Below, piece after piece: positions 1-9,514 of a stretch of DNA of 64,000 bases (positions are counted from its first letter, which is position 1; the number at the start of each line of letters is the position of its first letter). The DNA is from Cauispirillum nitrogeniifigens (GTDB taxonomy: Bacteria; Pseudomonadota; Alphaproteobacteria; Rhodospirillales; Rhodospirillaceae): the NCBI RefSeq assembly GCF_049800675.1, contig NZ_JBLOOT010000003.1, positions 186,001 to 250,000 of the forward strand. Direction: 5' to 3'. The notes below the pieces were generated by a model. That model saw nothing but the letters and a program-made list of their open reading frames with translations. It was not told where the DNA came from and searched no databases. Position numbers and translations under genes: made by a program.

Positions 1-414
1 AATGCCATCGACCGCTACGAAGATGGCGGCAAGCTGATCGGGGCGTCCACCATCTCCATGCAGACGGCCAAGAACGTGTTCCTGTGGCCCGGCCGGACCT
101 TCCTGCGCAAGGGACTGGAAGCCTATCTCACCCTGTACCTGGAGGCCCTGTGGCCCAAGGACCGCATCCTGGAGGTCTATTTGAACATCGTCGAGTTCGG
201 CCCCGGCCTCTATGGCGCCGAGGCCGCCGCCCAGGCTCACTTCAGCAAGCCCGCGTCCGACCTGACGGCGCGGGAGGCCGCCCTGCTGGCCGCCGTCCTG
301 CCCGCCCCCCTGGACCGCTCGCCGTCGCGGCCGTCGTCCTATGTCGCCGGGCGGGCCGCCACCATCGATGCCCGCGCCGATGCCGTGCGCCTGGGCAAAA
401 GCGGAGCCTGTTGA
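1..414 (+). CDS. mtgA: Monofunctional peptidoglycan glycosyltransferase, C-terminal part
   Basis: The open frame runs in from before base 1, so the start and the first part of the catalytic domain are missing. What remains carries GT51 family signatures: GASTISMQTAKN near the left edge, then LEVYLNIVEFG and YGAEAAAQ, followed by a short tail. MtgA polymerises lipid II into glycan strands at the inner membrane and, unlike class A penicillin-binding proteins, has no transpeptidase domain. The stop only about 55 residues after the YGAEAAAQ motif supports the single-domain form. It ends two bases before the next gene. Confidence 0.93.
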   Translation, partial: NAIDRYEDGGKLIGASTISMQTAKNVFLWPGRTFLRKGLEAYLTLYLEALWPKDRILEVYLNIVEFGPGLYGAEAAAQAHFSKPASDLTAREAALLAAVLPAPLDRSPSRPSSYVAGRAATIDARADAVRLGKSGAC

Positions 415-416
415 CC

Positions 417-1640
417 ATGACGCGCTGGCTGTTGGCCCTGTCCTTGCCGCTGTCCCTGCTGCTGGCTCCGCTGCCCGCCGCCGCATCCCCCGGCTGCGGC
501 GTCCTGACGGAGCGCGTCGATGCCGTGCCCGGTGGCGGGCCGGCGTTTCTGCGCAGCTATGACGGCGCCCCCGACCCGGCGCTGGCAACCGCCGCCTTCA
601 CCTATGACAACGCCCTGGCCGCCATCGCCCTGACCGCCTGCGGCTCCCTCCCCCAGGCGCGGCGCATCGGCGAGGCGCTGGTGCTGGCCGCCACCCGCGA
701 CCGGGCGGGCGCGCAGGGGCGCCTGCGCAACGCCTATCGCGCCGGGGCTCAGGCGGCCCCACCGCCGCCCAACGGCTGGTGGGACGCCGCGCGCGGGCAG
801 TGGCTGGAGGACGACTATCAGGTCGGCACCGCCACCGGCAACGTCGCCTGGGCGGCGCTGGCCCTGCTGACCCTGGCCGAGGCGACGGGCGAGGCGCGAT
901 ACCGCGATGCCGCCGCCGGCCTCGGCACCTGGGTCATCGCGCGGACCGCCGACGGGCGCGGGCCGGGCGGCTTCACCGGCGGCATCCACGGCGGCGACGC
1001 GCAGCCGCGTCCCCTGACCTGGAAGAGCACCGAGCACGCCACCGACCTGGACGCCCTGTTCCGCTGGCTCGACCGCCTGGGCGCGGCGGGCGACTGGCGG
1101 CGCCACGCCCAGGCCGCCCGCGCCTTCATCGAGGCGCAGCGGGAGGACGGCCGCTTCCTGACCGGCACCGGCCCGGACGGCGTCACGGCGAACCGCGCCA
1201 CCTCGGGCCTCGACGCGCAGCTTTGGCCGCAGCTCCTGCCCGATGTCCCGGCACCCTGGCGCGAGGCCGTGGCGCAGGTGGAGAAAAGCCACGGCGTGCC
1301 CGGCGGCTTCTCCTTCAACGACGACCGCGACGGCCTGTGGACCGAAGGCACCGCGCAGGCCGCGCTGGTCTATCGCGTGCTGGGGGACGAGCCCACCGCC
1401 CGCCGCCTGCTGGACACCGTGGCGGCGCAGCGCGCACCCGGCGGCTACCTGTGGGCGACGCCGCAGGAGCGCCTGCGCACCGGGCTGGCCATCGGCCCCG
1501 ACAGCACCGAGGACGATTTCTTCTACTACCGCCTGCCCCACCTGGGCGCCACCGCCTGGGCGGTGCTGGCGGAGCAAGGCTGGAACCCCTTCACCGGCCG
1601 ACGGGTGGGCGGCACGACACCGGACGCCGGCAAGGAATGA
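417..1640 (+). CDS. Secreted alpha/alpha-toroid-like protein of unknown function
   Basis: A 407-residue protein beginning with a clear signal peptide: a basic MTRW start, a leucine-rich core and an AAA-S cleavage-like end near residue 24. The mature part has repeated helical pairs rich in Trp and Gly (segments around WWDAARGQW, GFTGGIHGG, DGLWTEGTAQAALVYR), which resembles six-hairpin glycosidase or prenyltransferase-like toroids. No catalytic motif was identified, so the function is unknown. The ATG is chosen because the signal peptide starts there and mtgA ends two bases upstream. It overlaps the next gene by four bases (ATGA), so the two are probably translationally coupled. Confidence 0.75.
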   Translation: MTRWLLALSLPLSLLLAPLPAAASPGCGVLTERVDAVPGGGPAFLRSYDGAPDPALATAAFTYDNALAAIALTACGSLPQARRIGEALVLAATRDRAGAQGRLRNAYRAGAQAAPPPPNGWWDAARGQWLEDDYQVGTATGNVAWAALALLTLAEATGEARYRDAAAGLGTWVIARTADGRGPGGFTGGIHGGDAQPRPLTWKSTEHATDLDALFRWLDRLGAAGDWRRHAQAARAFIEAQREDGRFLTGTGPDGVTANRATSGLDAQLWPQLLPDVPAPWREAVAQVEKSHGVPGGFSFNDDRDGLWTEGTAQAALVYRVLGDEPTARRLLDTVAAQRAPGGYLWATPQERLRTGLAIGPDSTEDDFFYYRLPHLGATAWAVLAEQGWNPFTGRRVGGTTPDAGKE

Positions 1641-2215
1641 CGATGCCCCCCTTCCTGCGCGCCACCGACGTCATGGACTTCGAGCATCCGGCCGTCGCCG
1701 CCCTGGCCCGCGAGGTGGCCGCCGGACGCGGCGCGGGGCACGACGCCGCCATCGCGGCGGACTGCTTCGCCTGGGTGCGCGACCGCATCCCGCACACCGT
1801 GGACCTGGGCGGCGGGCCGGTCCCCTGCGCGGCATCGGAGGTGCTGGCGGCGGGCACCGGCTTCTGCTTCGCCAAGAGCCACCTGCTGGCCGCCCTGCTG
1901 CACGCCAACGGCATTCCGGCGGCGCTGTGCTACCAGCGCCTGAGCATCGACGACAGCGGGCCGCCGTTCACGTTGCATGGCATGGTCGCGGTCCTGCTGC
2001 CCGATCACGGCTGGTACCGCTGTGATCCGCGCGGCGACAAGCCGGGCCTCCGCACGGCCTTCACCCCGCCGGTGGAAGCCCTGGCCTATCAGCCCAAGCT
2101 CCCCGGCGAAGGCGACGTGCCGGGCCTGCACGCCGATCCCCTGCCCCAGGTTCTCCGCGCCCTGCGAGGGGCGAACACCTGCGCGGAGTTGCTGGCAATA
2201 CTGCCCGATGTCTGA
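1637..2215 (+). CDS. Transglutaminase-like cysteine protease-fold protein
   Basis: A 192-residue protein with the transglutaminase-core triad. The Cys lies in GTGFCFAKSHLLAALL, the His in FTLHGMVAV and the Asp in YRCDPRGD. Small bacterial members of this superfamily are usually cytoplasmic amidases, peptidases or unknown; no signal peptide is present here. The start overlaps the preceding stop as ATGA, with an AAGGA just before it. The neighbour is a secreted toroid protein, but no shared role can be read from the sequence. A strong bidirectional hairpin follows the stop. Confidence 0.8.
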   Translation: MTMPPFLRATDVMDFEHPAVAALAREVAAGRGAGHDAAIAADCFAWVRDRIPHTVDLGGGPVPCAASEVLAAGTGFCFAKSHLLAALLHANGIPAALCYQRLSIDDSGPPFTLHGMVAVLLPDHGWYRCDPRGDKPGLRTAFTPPVEALAYQPKLPGEGDVPGLHADPLPQVLRALRGANTCAELLAILPDV

Positions 2216-2217
2216 AA

Positions 2218-2246
2218 GGGGCCGGGTTGGAAGCCAACCCGGCCCC
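2218..2246. terminator. Bidirectional terminator hairpin
   Basis: A perfect 13-bp stem (GGGGCCGGGTTGG at 2218-2230, its complement at 2234-2246) with a 3-nt loop. It lies between the convergent transglutaminase-like gene and gatB and probably ends both. No long T-run follows on either side. Confidence 0.75.
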
Positions 2247-2250
2247 GATA

Positions 2251-3705
2251 CTACCCCAGCAGCTTCTTCTTCAGGATTTCCTGAAGCGTGCCCGGATTGG
2301 CCTTGCCCTGGGTGGCCTTCATCACCTGGCCGATGAACCAGGCGATGAGCTTTTCCTTGCCGTCGCGGACGTCCTGGGCCTTTTCCGGGTTGGCGGCGAT
2401 GACGGCGTCGCAGGCGGCTTCGATGGCGCCGGTGTCGGTGACCTGCTTCATGCCGCGTTCCTCGACGATCACGGCGGGGTCCTTGCGTTCCTCCCACATG
2501 ATCTCGAAGATGTCCTTGGCGAGGCGCCCGGACACGGTGCCGTCCTCGATCAGGTCGATGAGCTGGCCGAGTTGGACCGCCGTCACCGGGCTTGCGGTAA
2601 CGTCCAGGCCCGCCTTGTTCAGGGCGCCGAACAGGTTGGTGATGACCCAGTTGGCGGCCTTCTTGCCGTCGCGGCCCTCGGCCACCTTCTCGAAGAAGTC
2701 GGCCTTGTCGCGCTCGACCACCAGCACCGATGCGTCATAGGGCGTCAGGCCGTACTGGTCGATGAAGCGGGCCTTCTTGTCGTCGGGCAGTTCCGGCAGG
2801 GTCGCCTTGATGGCCTCGACGTAGGCGTCGTCGAACTCCAGCGGCAGCAGGTCGGGGTCGGGGAAGTAGCGGTAGTCGTGCGCGTGTTCCTTGGTGCGCA
2901 TGGACCGCGTCTCGCCCTTGCCGGGATCGAACAGGCGGGTTTCCTGGTTGATCTTGCCGCCGCCCTCGTAGACCTCGACATGGCGCTTGGCCTCGACCTC
3001 GATGGCCTGCATGACGAAGCGCACGGAGTTGACGTTCTTGATCTCGCAGCGGGTGCGGAAGCCCTCGCCCGGACGGCGCACCGACACGTTGACGTCGCAG
3101 CGCATGGAGCCTTCCTCCATGTTGCCGTCGCAGGTGCCCAGGTAGCGCAGGATGGAGCGCAGCTTGCGCACATAGGCGCCGGCTTCCTCGGGGCTGCGGA
3201 TGTCGGGCTTGGAGACGATCTCCATCAGCGCCACGCCCGAGCGGTTCAGGTCGATGAACGACATCGACGGGTGCTGGTCGTGCATGGACTTGCCGGCGTC
3301 CTGCTCCAGGTGCAGGCGCTCGATGCCGATGGTGCGCGACGAACCATCGGGCATGTCCAGCACCACCTCGCCGACGCCGACGACGGGCAACTCGTACTGG
3401 CTGATCTGGTAGCCCTGCGGCAGGTCGGCATAGAAGTAGTTCTTGCGGGCGAAGACGCTGCGCTTGTTGATCTGCGCCCGCAGGCCCAGGCCGGTGCGCA
3501 CCGCCTGTTCGACGCAGTAGGCGTTGATGACCGGCAGCATGCCGGGGAAGCCGGCGTCGATGAACGACACATGATCGTTGGCCTCGCCGCCGTAGGTGGC
3601 CGAGGCGCCGGAGAACAGCTTGGCCTTCGACGTGACCTGCGCGTGGACCTCAAGGCCCACGACCACTTCCCAGTCGCCCGTCTCACCCTTGATGATGTAG
3701 CTCAT
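2251..3705 (-). CDS. gatB: Asp/Glu-tRNA amidotransferase subunit B
   Basis: A 484-residue protein that binds misacylated Glu-tRNA(Gln) or Asp-tRNA(Asn), activates it by phosphorylation and receives ammonia from GatA. It opens with MSYIIKGETGDWEVVVGLEV, has the family segments EVHAQ, RFPDP-like YRYFPDPDL and DLNRSGVALMEIV, and ends with a YqeY-like tail domain with FIGQVMKATQGKANP. The length is normal for GatB. The frame is open for 29 further codons upstream, but the ATG at 3705 fits the family N-terminus and lies 4 bp after gatA. It is the third gene of gatC-gatA-gatB. Confidence 0.97.
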   Translation of the reverse strand: MSYIIKGETGDWEVVVGLEVHAQVTSKAKLFSGASATYGGEANDHVSFIDAGFPGMLPVINAYCVEQAVRTGLGLRAQINKRSVFARKNYFYADLPQGYQISQYELPVVGVGEVVLDMPDGSSRTIGIERLHLEQDAGKSMHDQHPSMSFIDLNRSGVALMEIVSKPDIRSPEEAGAYVRKLRSILRYLGTCDGNMEEGSMRCDVNVSVRRPGEGFRTRCEIKNVNSVRFVMQAIEVEAKRHVEVYEGGGKINQETRLFDPGKGETRSMRTKEHAHDYRYFPDPDLLPLEFDDAYVEAIKATLPELPDDKKARFIDQYGLTPYDASVLVVERDKADFFEKVAEGRDGKKAANWVITNLFGALNKAGLDVTASPVTAVQLGQLIDLIEDGTVSGRLAKDIFEIMWEERKDPAVIVEERGMKQVTDTGAIEAACDAVIAANPEKAQDVRDGKEKLIAWFIGQVMKATQGKANPGTLQEILKKKLLG

Positions 3706-3709
3706 TCCC

Positions 3710-5185
<1,476 letters not shown>

Positions 5186-5191
5186 GGCCGG

Positions 5192-5476
5192 TTACTCCAC
5201 CACCTTGGGCACGGCAAAGAAGCCGTCGCGGGCGCCCGGCGCGTTGACCGTCACCTTGTCGCGATAGCCGCCATCGGTCACGTCGTCGGCACGCCACGGC
5301 AGCGTCATTTCGGTGACGCTCGACATGGGGTGCACGCCGTCGGTGTTGACCTCTTGCAACTGCTCGACCCAGTCGAGAATGCCGGAAAGCTGGTGCGCCA
5401 AGGGCTCCAGGTCGGCGTCGGGGACGTCGATCCGGGCAAGGAACGCGATGTTCCTGACGGTGGTCTTGTCGAGCAT
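5192..5476 (-). CDS. gatC: Asp/Glu-tRNA amidotransferase subunit C
   Basis: A 94-residue protein that wraps around GatA and stabilises the GatCAB complex. It has the family opening with VRNIAFLARIDV, the ILDWVEQLQEV helix and the C-terminal LPWRADDVTDG and FFAVPKVVE segments. It is the first gene of the gat operon. A GGAGAG ribosome-binding site precedes the ATG. The 87 bp to the divergent ruvX gene must hold both promoters. Confidence 0.96.
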   Translation of the reverse strand: MLDKTTVRNIAFLARIDVPDADLEPLAHQLSGILDWVEQLQEVNTDGVHPMSSVTEMTLPWRADDVTDGGYRDKVTVNAPGARDGFFAVPKVVE

Positions 5477-5563
5477 TGAAAAGGCTCTCCTGGTGGGAGT
5501 ATCAACGGCGGATGTGAACAGGGGTCAAGCCCCAGGAAAATCGCGCGGAAGGTAGCATCGGGC

Positions 5564-6049
5564 ATGGCAGACCGCAACCCTGGCCCCAATCCCGGCCCGG
5601 CCGACATCAAGGCGTTGCTGACCCCCGGCCGCAGGGTCCTGGGGCTGGACCTGGGAACCAAGACCATCGGCCTGGCGATCTCGGACGCGCGCTGGCTGCT
5701 GGCCTCGCCGCTGCACACCATCCGCCGCACCAAGTTCACCCAGGACGCCCGCGAGTTGCTGGACCTCTGCGCCCGCGAACACGTCGCCGCCCTGGTGCTG
5801 GGGTGGCCGGTGGAGATGGACGGCACCGAGGGCAAGCGCTGCCAGTCGACCCGCCAGTTCGCCGCCAACCTGCGGCCGCTGACCGACCTGCCGGTGGCCT
5901 ATTGGGACGAACGCCTGTCCACGGCGGCGGTGCAGCGCATGATGATCGACGAAATGGACCTGTCGCGCAAGAAGCGGGCGGAGAACGTCGACAAGCTGGC
6001 CGCCGCCTACATCCTGCAAGGCTTCCTCGACACCATGGCGCGGGTCTGA
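5564..6049 (+). CDS. ruvX: Putative pre-16S rRNA nuclease, RuvX/YqgF family
   Basis: A 161-residue RNase H-fold protein. The acidic active-site residues typical of YqgF/RuvX are present: LGLDLGTKTIGLAISD near residues 26-41, the GWPVEMDGTEG loop, the YWDERLST strand and VDKLAAAYILQGFLD at the end. In E. coli the family trims the 5' end of 16S rRNA. There is an extra N-terminal stretch of about 22 residues rich in Pro and Asn. It is divergent from gatCAB and followed 4 bp later by a permease gene. Confidence 0.93.
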   Translation: MADRNPGPNPGPADIKALLTPGRRVLGLDLGTKTIGLAISDARWLLASPLHTIRRTKFTQDARELLDLCAREHVAALVLGWPVEMDGTEGKRCQSTRQFAANLRPLTDLPVAYWDERLSTAAVQRMMIDEMDLSRKKRAENVDKLAAAYILQGFLDTMARV

Positions 6050-6053
6050 CGCC

Positions 6054-7010
6054 GTGCTGGAGGTGGTCCTGGCGCTGGCACCGATCTTCCTGCTGATCGT
6101 CATCGGCCACGCCATGAAGCGTTGGCGCTTCGTGCCCGAGACCTTTTGGGCGCCGGCGGAGAAGCTCACCTACTTCGTCACCTTCCCGGCGCTGCTGGCC
6201 CACAGCCTGGCCTCGGCCGACCTGGCGGGACTGGCGTGGGAGGCGGTGGCCAGCGGCATGACCGGCGCCACCCTGGGCGTCGCCGCCCTCGCCGTGGCCC
6301 TGCGCGGCGCGATCGGCGGCGGGCCGGAGGCGTTCACCTCCGCCTTCCAGGGGGCGGTGCGGCCCAACACCTACGTCGGGCTGGCCGGCGCCGCGTCCCT
6401 GTTCGGCAACGACGGCGTCACCCTGACGGCGGTGTGCATCGCCGCCGTGGTGCCGCTGGTCAACGTCCTGGCGGTGGCCTGCATCTGCGCCTTCGTCCCC
6501 CGGCCGGGCAAGGGCGTGATCGTGGCGACCCTGGGCGGCGTGGTGCGCAATCCGCTGGTGCTGGGCTGCGTCGCCGGCATCGCCCTCAACCTGTCGGGTC
6601 TCGGCGCGCCGCCGGTGGCCGGCGACCTCATGCGCATCCTCGGCGCCGCCGCCCTGCCCGTCGGGTTGCTGGCGGTGGGTGCCGGGCTGGCGCTCGACGC
6701 CCTGCGCGGCACCGGGCGGCCGCTGCTGGCCAGTTGCGCCCTGAAGCTGGTGGCGCTGCCGCTGATCGCGCTGCTGATCCTGGGCGTGCTGGCGGTGGCG
6801 GGGGTGGCCGTCCCGCCGGTCGCCGTGGGCATCGTCGCGCTCTACGCAGCCCTGCCCTGCTCGGCATCGTCCTACGTGCTGGCCCGCCAGATGGGCGGCG
6901 ATGCCCCGCTGATGGCCAACATCATCACCTTGCAGACCCTGCTTGCGGCGGCGACCATTCCGGCGCTGTTCGTGGCCCTGACGGCGACGGGGCTGCTGCC
7001 CCCGCCGTGA
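6054..7010 (+). CDS. AEC (auxin efflux carrier) family transporter
   Basis: A 318-residue integral membrane protein with about ten hydrophobic segments and the AEC family N-terminus (APIFLLIVIGHAMKRW). The family exports small carboxylates in bacteria (malonate or malate in a few tested cases); the substrate here cannot be told. The start is a GTG, 4 bp after ruvX, and no better ATG is available before the first membrane segment. The last 86 bp overlap the 3' end of the convergent hemerythrin gene. Confidence 0.88.
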   Translation: MLEVVLALAPIFLLIVIGHAMKRWRFVPETFWAPAEKLTYFVTFPALLAHSLASADLAGLAWEAVASGMTGATLGVAALAVALRGAIGGGPEAFTSAFQGAVRPNTYVGLAGAASLFGNDGVTLTAVCIAAVVPLVNVLAVACICAFVPRPGKGVIVATLGGVVRNPLVLGCVAGIALNLSGLGAPPVAGDLMRILGAAALPVGLLAVGAGLALDALRGTGRPLLASCALKLVALPLIALLILGVLAVAGVAVPPVAVGIVALYAALPCSASSYVLARQMGGDAPLMANIITLQTLLAAATIPALFVALTATGLLPPP

Positions 7011-7836
7011 AGGCGGCGACGTCGCCATCCACATGAATGATGTGATCGACGAACCAGATGCGCAGGCGCCCCGGCAAGCCCGCCAGGTCGGCCTGCCGCC
7101 CGGCGCCGCCTTCCCGGACGGCCCCGAGGATGCCGCCCAGGTCGTCCAGAAGCTGATCGTGCAGCAGGGCATGCAGCCCCGCATCATCGGTGCCGGCCGC
7201 CGCCATCTGCCGTTCCTCCCAGCGGAAGTGGCAGCGGGCGTGTTCGACGACGCGGTCCAGGAGGACGGCGACCTCCCCCACCGGCGCACCCACCCCGATG
7301 GCGCGATCAAGCCCGTTGAGCAGTTCGGCCAGGATGCGGTGCTGGCGGTCGACCTCGGGCTGGCCGGTGTCGAGGCAGGTGCTCCAGGCGATCAACGGCC
7401 CGGCGGCCGGCGGCGGAACCTCGCACCCCTGGACGTGCAGGACAGGCCAGAACTCCTGGTCGTCGAGGATCTCGTGCTCGTGGAGCATGGCGTCGATGAG
7501 GCTGAACACGTCGATCCGCTGGTCGCCCTGGGCACCCGCCCCGTCCTTGCCGGTCAGGGCATGGATCTGGCGGGTCAGTGCCTCCAGCAGGGCACGATGC
7601 TTGCGCGCGTGCAGGTCCACCCCCGGACAGCCGGCGGCGGCGGCGATCTCCTCCTCCTCGGCGAAGTGGCGGGCGGCGGCGCGCAGGAACAACTCGAACC
7701 CGGCCCGCAGGTCGGCCGACGACACACCGCTCCGCCACTGCTCGAACAGGATGTTGACGGCCTCGGCAAGGCTGCGGTGCGCGTCGTCGATACGCGGGTG
7801 GCCGATGGATGGAATTCGTCCGACGTCGATGAACAT
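6925..7836 (-). CDS. Tandem two-domain hemerythrin-like protein
   Basis: A 303-residue cytoplasmic protein built of two complete bacteriohemerythrin domains. Domain 1 has H20, H57/E61 (HFAEEE), H76/H80 (HARKH) and H121/D126 (HEILDD). Domain 2 has H166, H203/E207 (HFRWEE), H222/H226 (HALLH) and H265/D270 (HIIHVD). Each set matches the di-iron ligand pattern, so two O2- or NO-binding centres are predicted. The last 28 or so residues are low-complexity and overlap the convergent transporter gene. The frame is open 74 codons further upstream, but that part lacks hemerythrin sequence and is repeat-rich, so the ATG at 7836 is chosen. Confidence 0.88.
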   Translation of the reverse strand: MFIDVGRIPSIGHPRIDDAHRSLAEAVNILFEQWRSGVSSADLRAGFELFLRAAARHFAEEEEIAAAAGCPGVDLHARKHRALLEALTRQIHALTGKDGAGAQGDQRIDVFSLIDAMLHEHEILDDQEFWPVLHVQGCEVPPPAAGPLIAWSTCLDTGQPEVDRQHRILAELLNGLDRAIGVGAPVGEVAVLLDRVVEHARCHFRWEERQMAAAGTDDAGLHALLHDQLLDDLGGILGAVREGGAGRQADLAGLPGRLRIWFVDHIIHVDGDVAAFTAGAAAPSPSGPRTAPEWSPPQAGSAR

Positions 7837-7940
7837 GGCCCTGCTCCCCCTGATTCCCCCTCTTACATAGTATAGGTTCGCGAGACAGTTGCACCGCCCG
7901 GAGCCATCACGGCGGCGCATGACTGCCATCCGTATGTTCC

Positions 7941-8013
7941 ATTTGCGCGGCGGCGCGGGCACCCTTGCGCGGATCCTAACATTTGCGCGGCGGGCGCGGG
8001 CGCCCTTGCGCGG
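7941..8013. repeat. Two imperfect direct repeats of about 33 bp
   Basis: The unit begins ATTTGCGCGGCG and ends CCCTTGCGCGG. It occurs at 7941-7972 and 7981-8013, a period of 40 bp, with only a few differences. The repeats lie in the 236-bp gap between the divergent hemerythrin and Rid genes. Their role is unknown; a duplicated regulatory site or a slippage product are both possible. Confidence 0.7.
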
Positions 8014-8072
8014 GGCGCCCCGGAAGGGCATCCTCCGGCCGCGCCAAAACCGCTTCACAGGAGCCCTCCTTC

Positions 8073-8462
8073 ATGACCGACCGCATCCTGGTGTCCTCCG
8101 GCAGCCCCAACGAGCCCAAGATCGGCTTCAGCCGCGCCGTCCGCGTCGGCAACATCATCGCCGTCGCCGGCACCACGCCGATGAACCCGGACGCCACCGT
8201 GGCCAGCCCCGGCGATGTCTACGGCCAGACCAAGCGCTGCATCGAGATCATCATCAAGGCGGTCGAGGACGCCGGCGGCAAGGCCACCGACATTGTGCGC
8301 ACCCGCGTGTTCCTGACCGACATCAAGACCTGGCAGGACGCCGCCAAGGCCCACGGCGAGGCCTTCGGCACCATCCGCCCGGCGACGTCGTTCGTCGAAT
8401 GCTCCGGCCTGATCAATCCCGAGTGGCTGGTCGAGGTCGAAGCCGACGCGGTGGTCGGTTAA
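8073..8462 (+). CDS. Rid family (YjgF/YER057c/UK114) protein
   Basis: A 129-residue chorismate-mutase-like fold protein with family segments RVGNIIAVAGTTP, TKRCIEIIIKAVEDAGG and RTRVFLTDI. True RidA deaminates reactive enamine/imine intermediates and needs an Arg in the motif PARSxxE. Here the equivalent reads PATSFVE, so that Arg is a Thr; this belongs to a Rid subfamily lacking the imine deaminase residue and its substrate is unknown. A CAGGAG ribosome-binding site precedes the ATG. A perfect hairpin follows about 25 bp after the stop. Confidence 0.88.
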   Translation: MTDRILVSSGSPNEPKIGFSRAVRVGNIIAVAGTTPMNPDATVASPGDVYGQTKRCIEIIIKAVEDAGGKATDIVRTRVFLTDIKTWQDAAKAHGEAFGTIRPATSFVECSGLINPEWLVEVEADAVVG

Positions 8463-8486
8463 AGTACCGGCCATTAAAGTACTGGC

Positions 8487-8520
8487 GAGTCGCGGGACGG
8501 CCCCGCCCATCCCGCGACTC
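8487..8520. terminator. Perfect 11-bp stem-loop after the Rid gene
   Basis: GAGTCGCGGGA at 8487-8497 pairs with 8510-8520 around a 12-nt loop. No T-run follows, so it may be a weak terminator or an RNA-stabilising hairpin. Just before it, TAAAGTAC-C/T-GGC is repeated twice (8460-8485). Confidence 0.5.
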
Positions 8521-8559
8521 CCGCCTGCGATCTTGCTCCCCAATCGACAGGGCCAGCGC

Positions 8560-9513
8560 ATGAGCATGCACGACTACACCCACCGCCACCTGCTCGGCAT
8601 CGAGGGGCTGTACCCCCACGAGATCACGGCCCTGCTGGACCGCGCCGAAGGATACGTCGCCCAGAACCGCCGCCTGGACAAGAAGACGCCGATCCTGGCC
8701 GGGCGAACCATGGTCAACCTGTTCTTCGAGAACTCCACGCGCACCCGCACCAGCTTCGAGCTGGCCGGCAAGCGGCTGGGCATCGACGTCATCAACATGC
8801 AGTCGGCCGGGTCGTCCATCGCCAAGGGCGAGACGCTGATCGACACGGCGGTGACGCTGAACGCCATGCACCTGGACGTGCTGGTGGTGCGCCACCAGGA
8901 CTCGGGCGCGGTCAAGCTTTTGTCGGACAAGGTCAACTGCGGCGTCATCAACGCCGGCGACGGGCAGCACGAGCACCCCACCCAGGCGCTGCTCGACGCC
9001 CTGACCATCCGCCGCCGCAAGGGCCATCTGGACGGGTTGAAGGTCGCCATCTGCGGCGACGTGCTGCATTCCCGCGTTGCCCGCTCGAACATCCACCTGC
9101 TGACCACCATGGGCGCCCAGGTCCGCGTCATCGGCCCGCGCACCCTCATCCCCGGCGGCATCGACAGCCTGGGCGTGGAGGTCTTCCACGACATGCGCGA
9201 GGGCCTGCGCGGCGTCGACATCATCATGATGCTGCGCCTTCAGATGGAGCGCATGGACTCCAGCTACATCCCGTCCATCCGCGAGTTCTTCCACTTTTTC
9301 GGCCTGGACAAGGAAAAGCTGGCCCTGGCCAAGCCCGACGCCCTGATCATGCACCCCGGCCCGATGAACCGGGGCGTGGAGATCGACAGCGACGTCGCCG
9401 ACGACGTGGAACGCTCGGTCATCCGCGAGCAGGTGGAGATGGGCGTGGCCGTGCGCATGGCCGTGGTCGAGGTGCTGGCCCGCAACAACGTCGACTCCCA
9501 GGGAGGCAAGTGA
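8560..9513 (+). CDS. pyrB: Aspartate carbamoyltransferase catalytic subunit
   Basis: A 317-residue enzyme joining carbamoyl phosphate to aspartate in pyrimidine synthesis. The carbamoyl-phosphate loop FFENSTRTRTSFE is intact, as are HQDSGAVKLL, HEHPTQALLDALTI and the aspartate loop RLQMERM. The ATG at 8560 is chosen over an in-frame TTG at 8533 because it fits the family N-terminus. It is followed after one base by the dihydroorotase-like gene, the usual arrangement for the class of aspartate transcarbamoylase that forms a complex with a dihydroorotase subunit. Confidence 0.97.
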   Translation: MSMHDYTHRHLLGIEGLYPHEITALLDRAEGYVAQNRRLDKKTPILAGRTMVNLFFENSTRTRTSFELAGKRLGIDVINMQSAGSSIAKGETLIDTAVTLNAMHLDVLVVRHQDSGAVKLLSDKVNCGVINAGDGQHEHPTQALLDALTIRRRKGHLDGLKVAICGDVLHSRVARSNIHLLTTMGAQVRVIGPRTLIPGGIDSLGVEVFHDMREGLRGVDIIMMLRLQMERMDSSYIPSIREFFHFFGLDKEKLALAKPDALIMHPGPMNRGVEIDSDVADDVERSVIREQVEMGVAVRMAVVEVLARNNVDSQGGK

Positions 9514-9514
9514 C

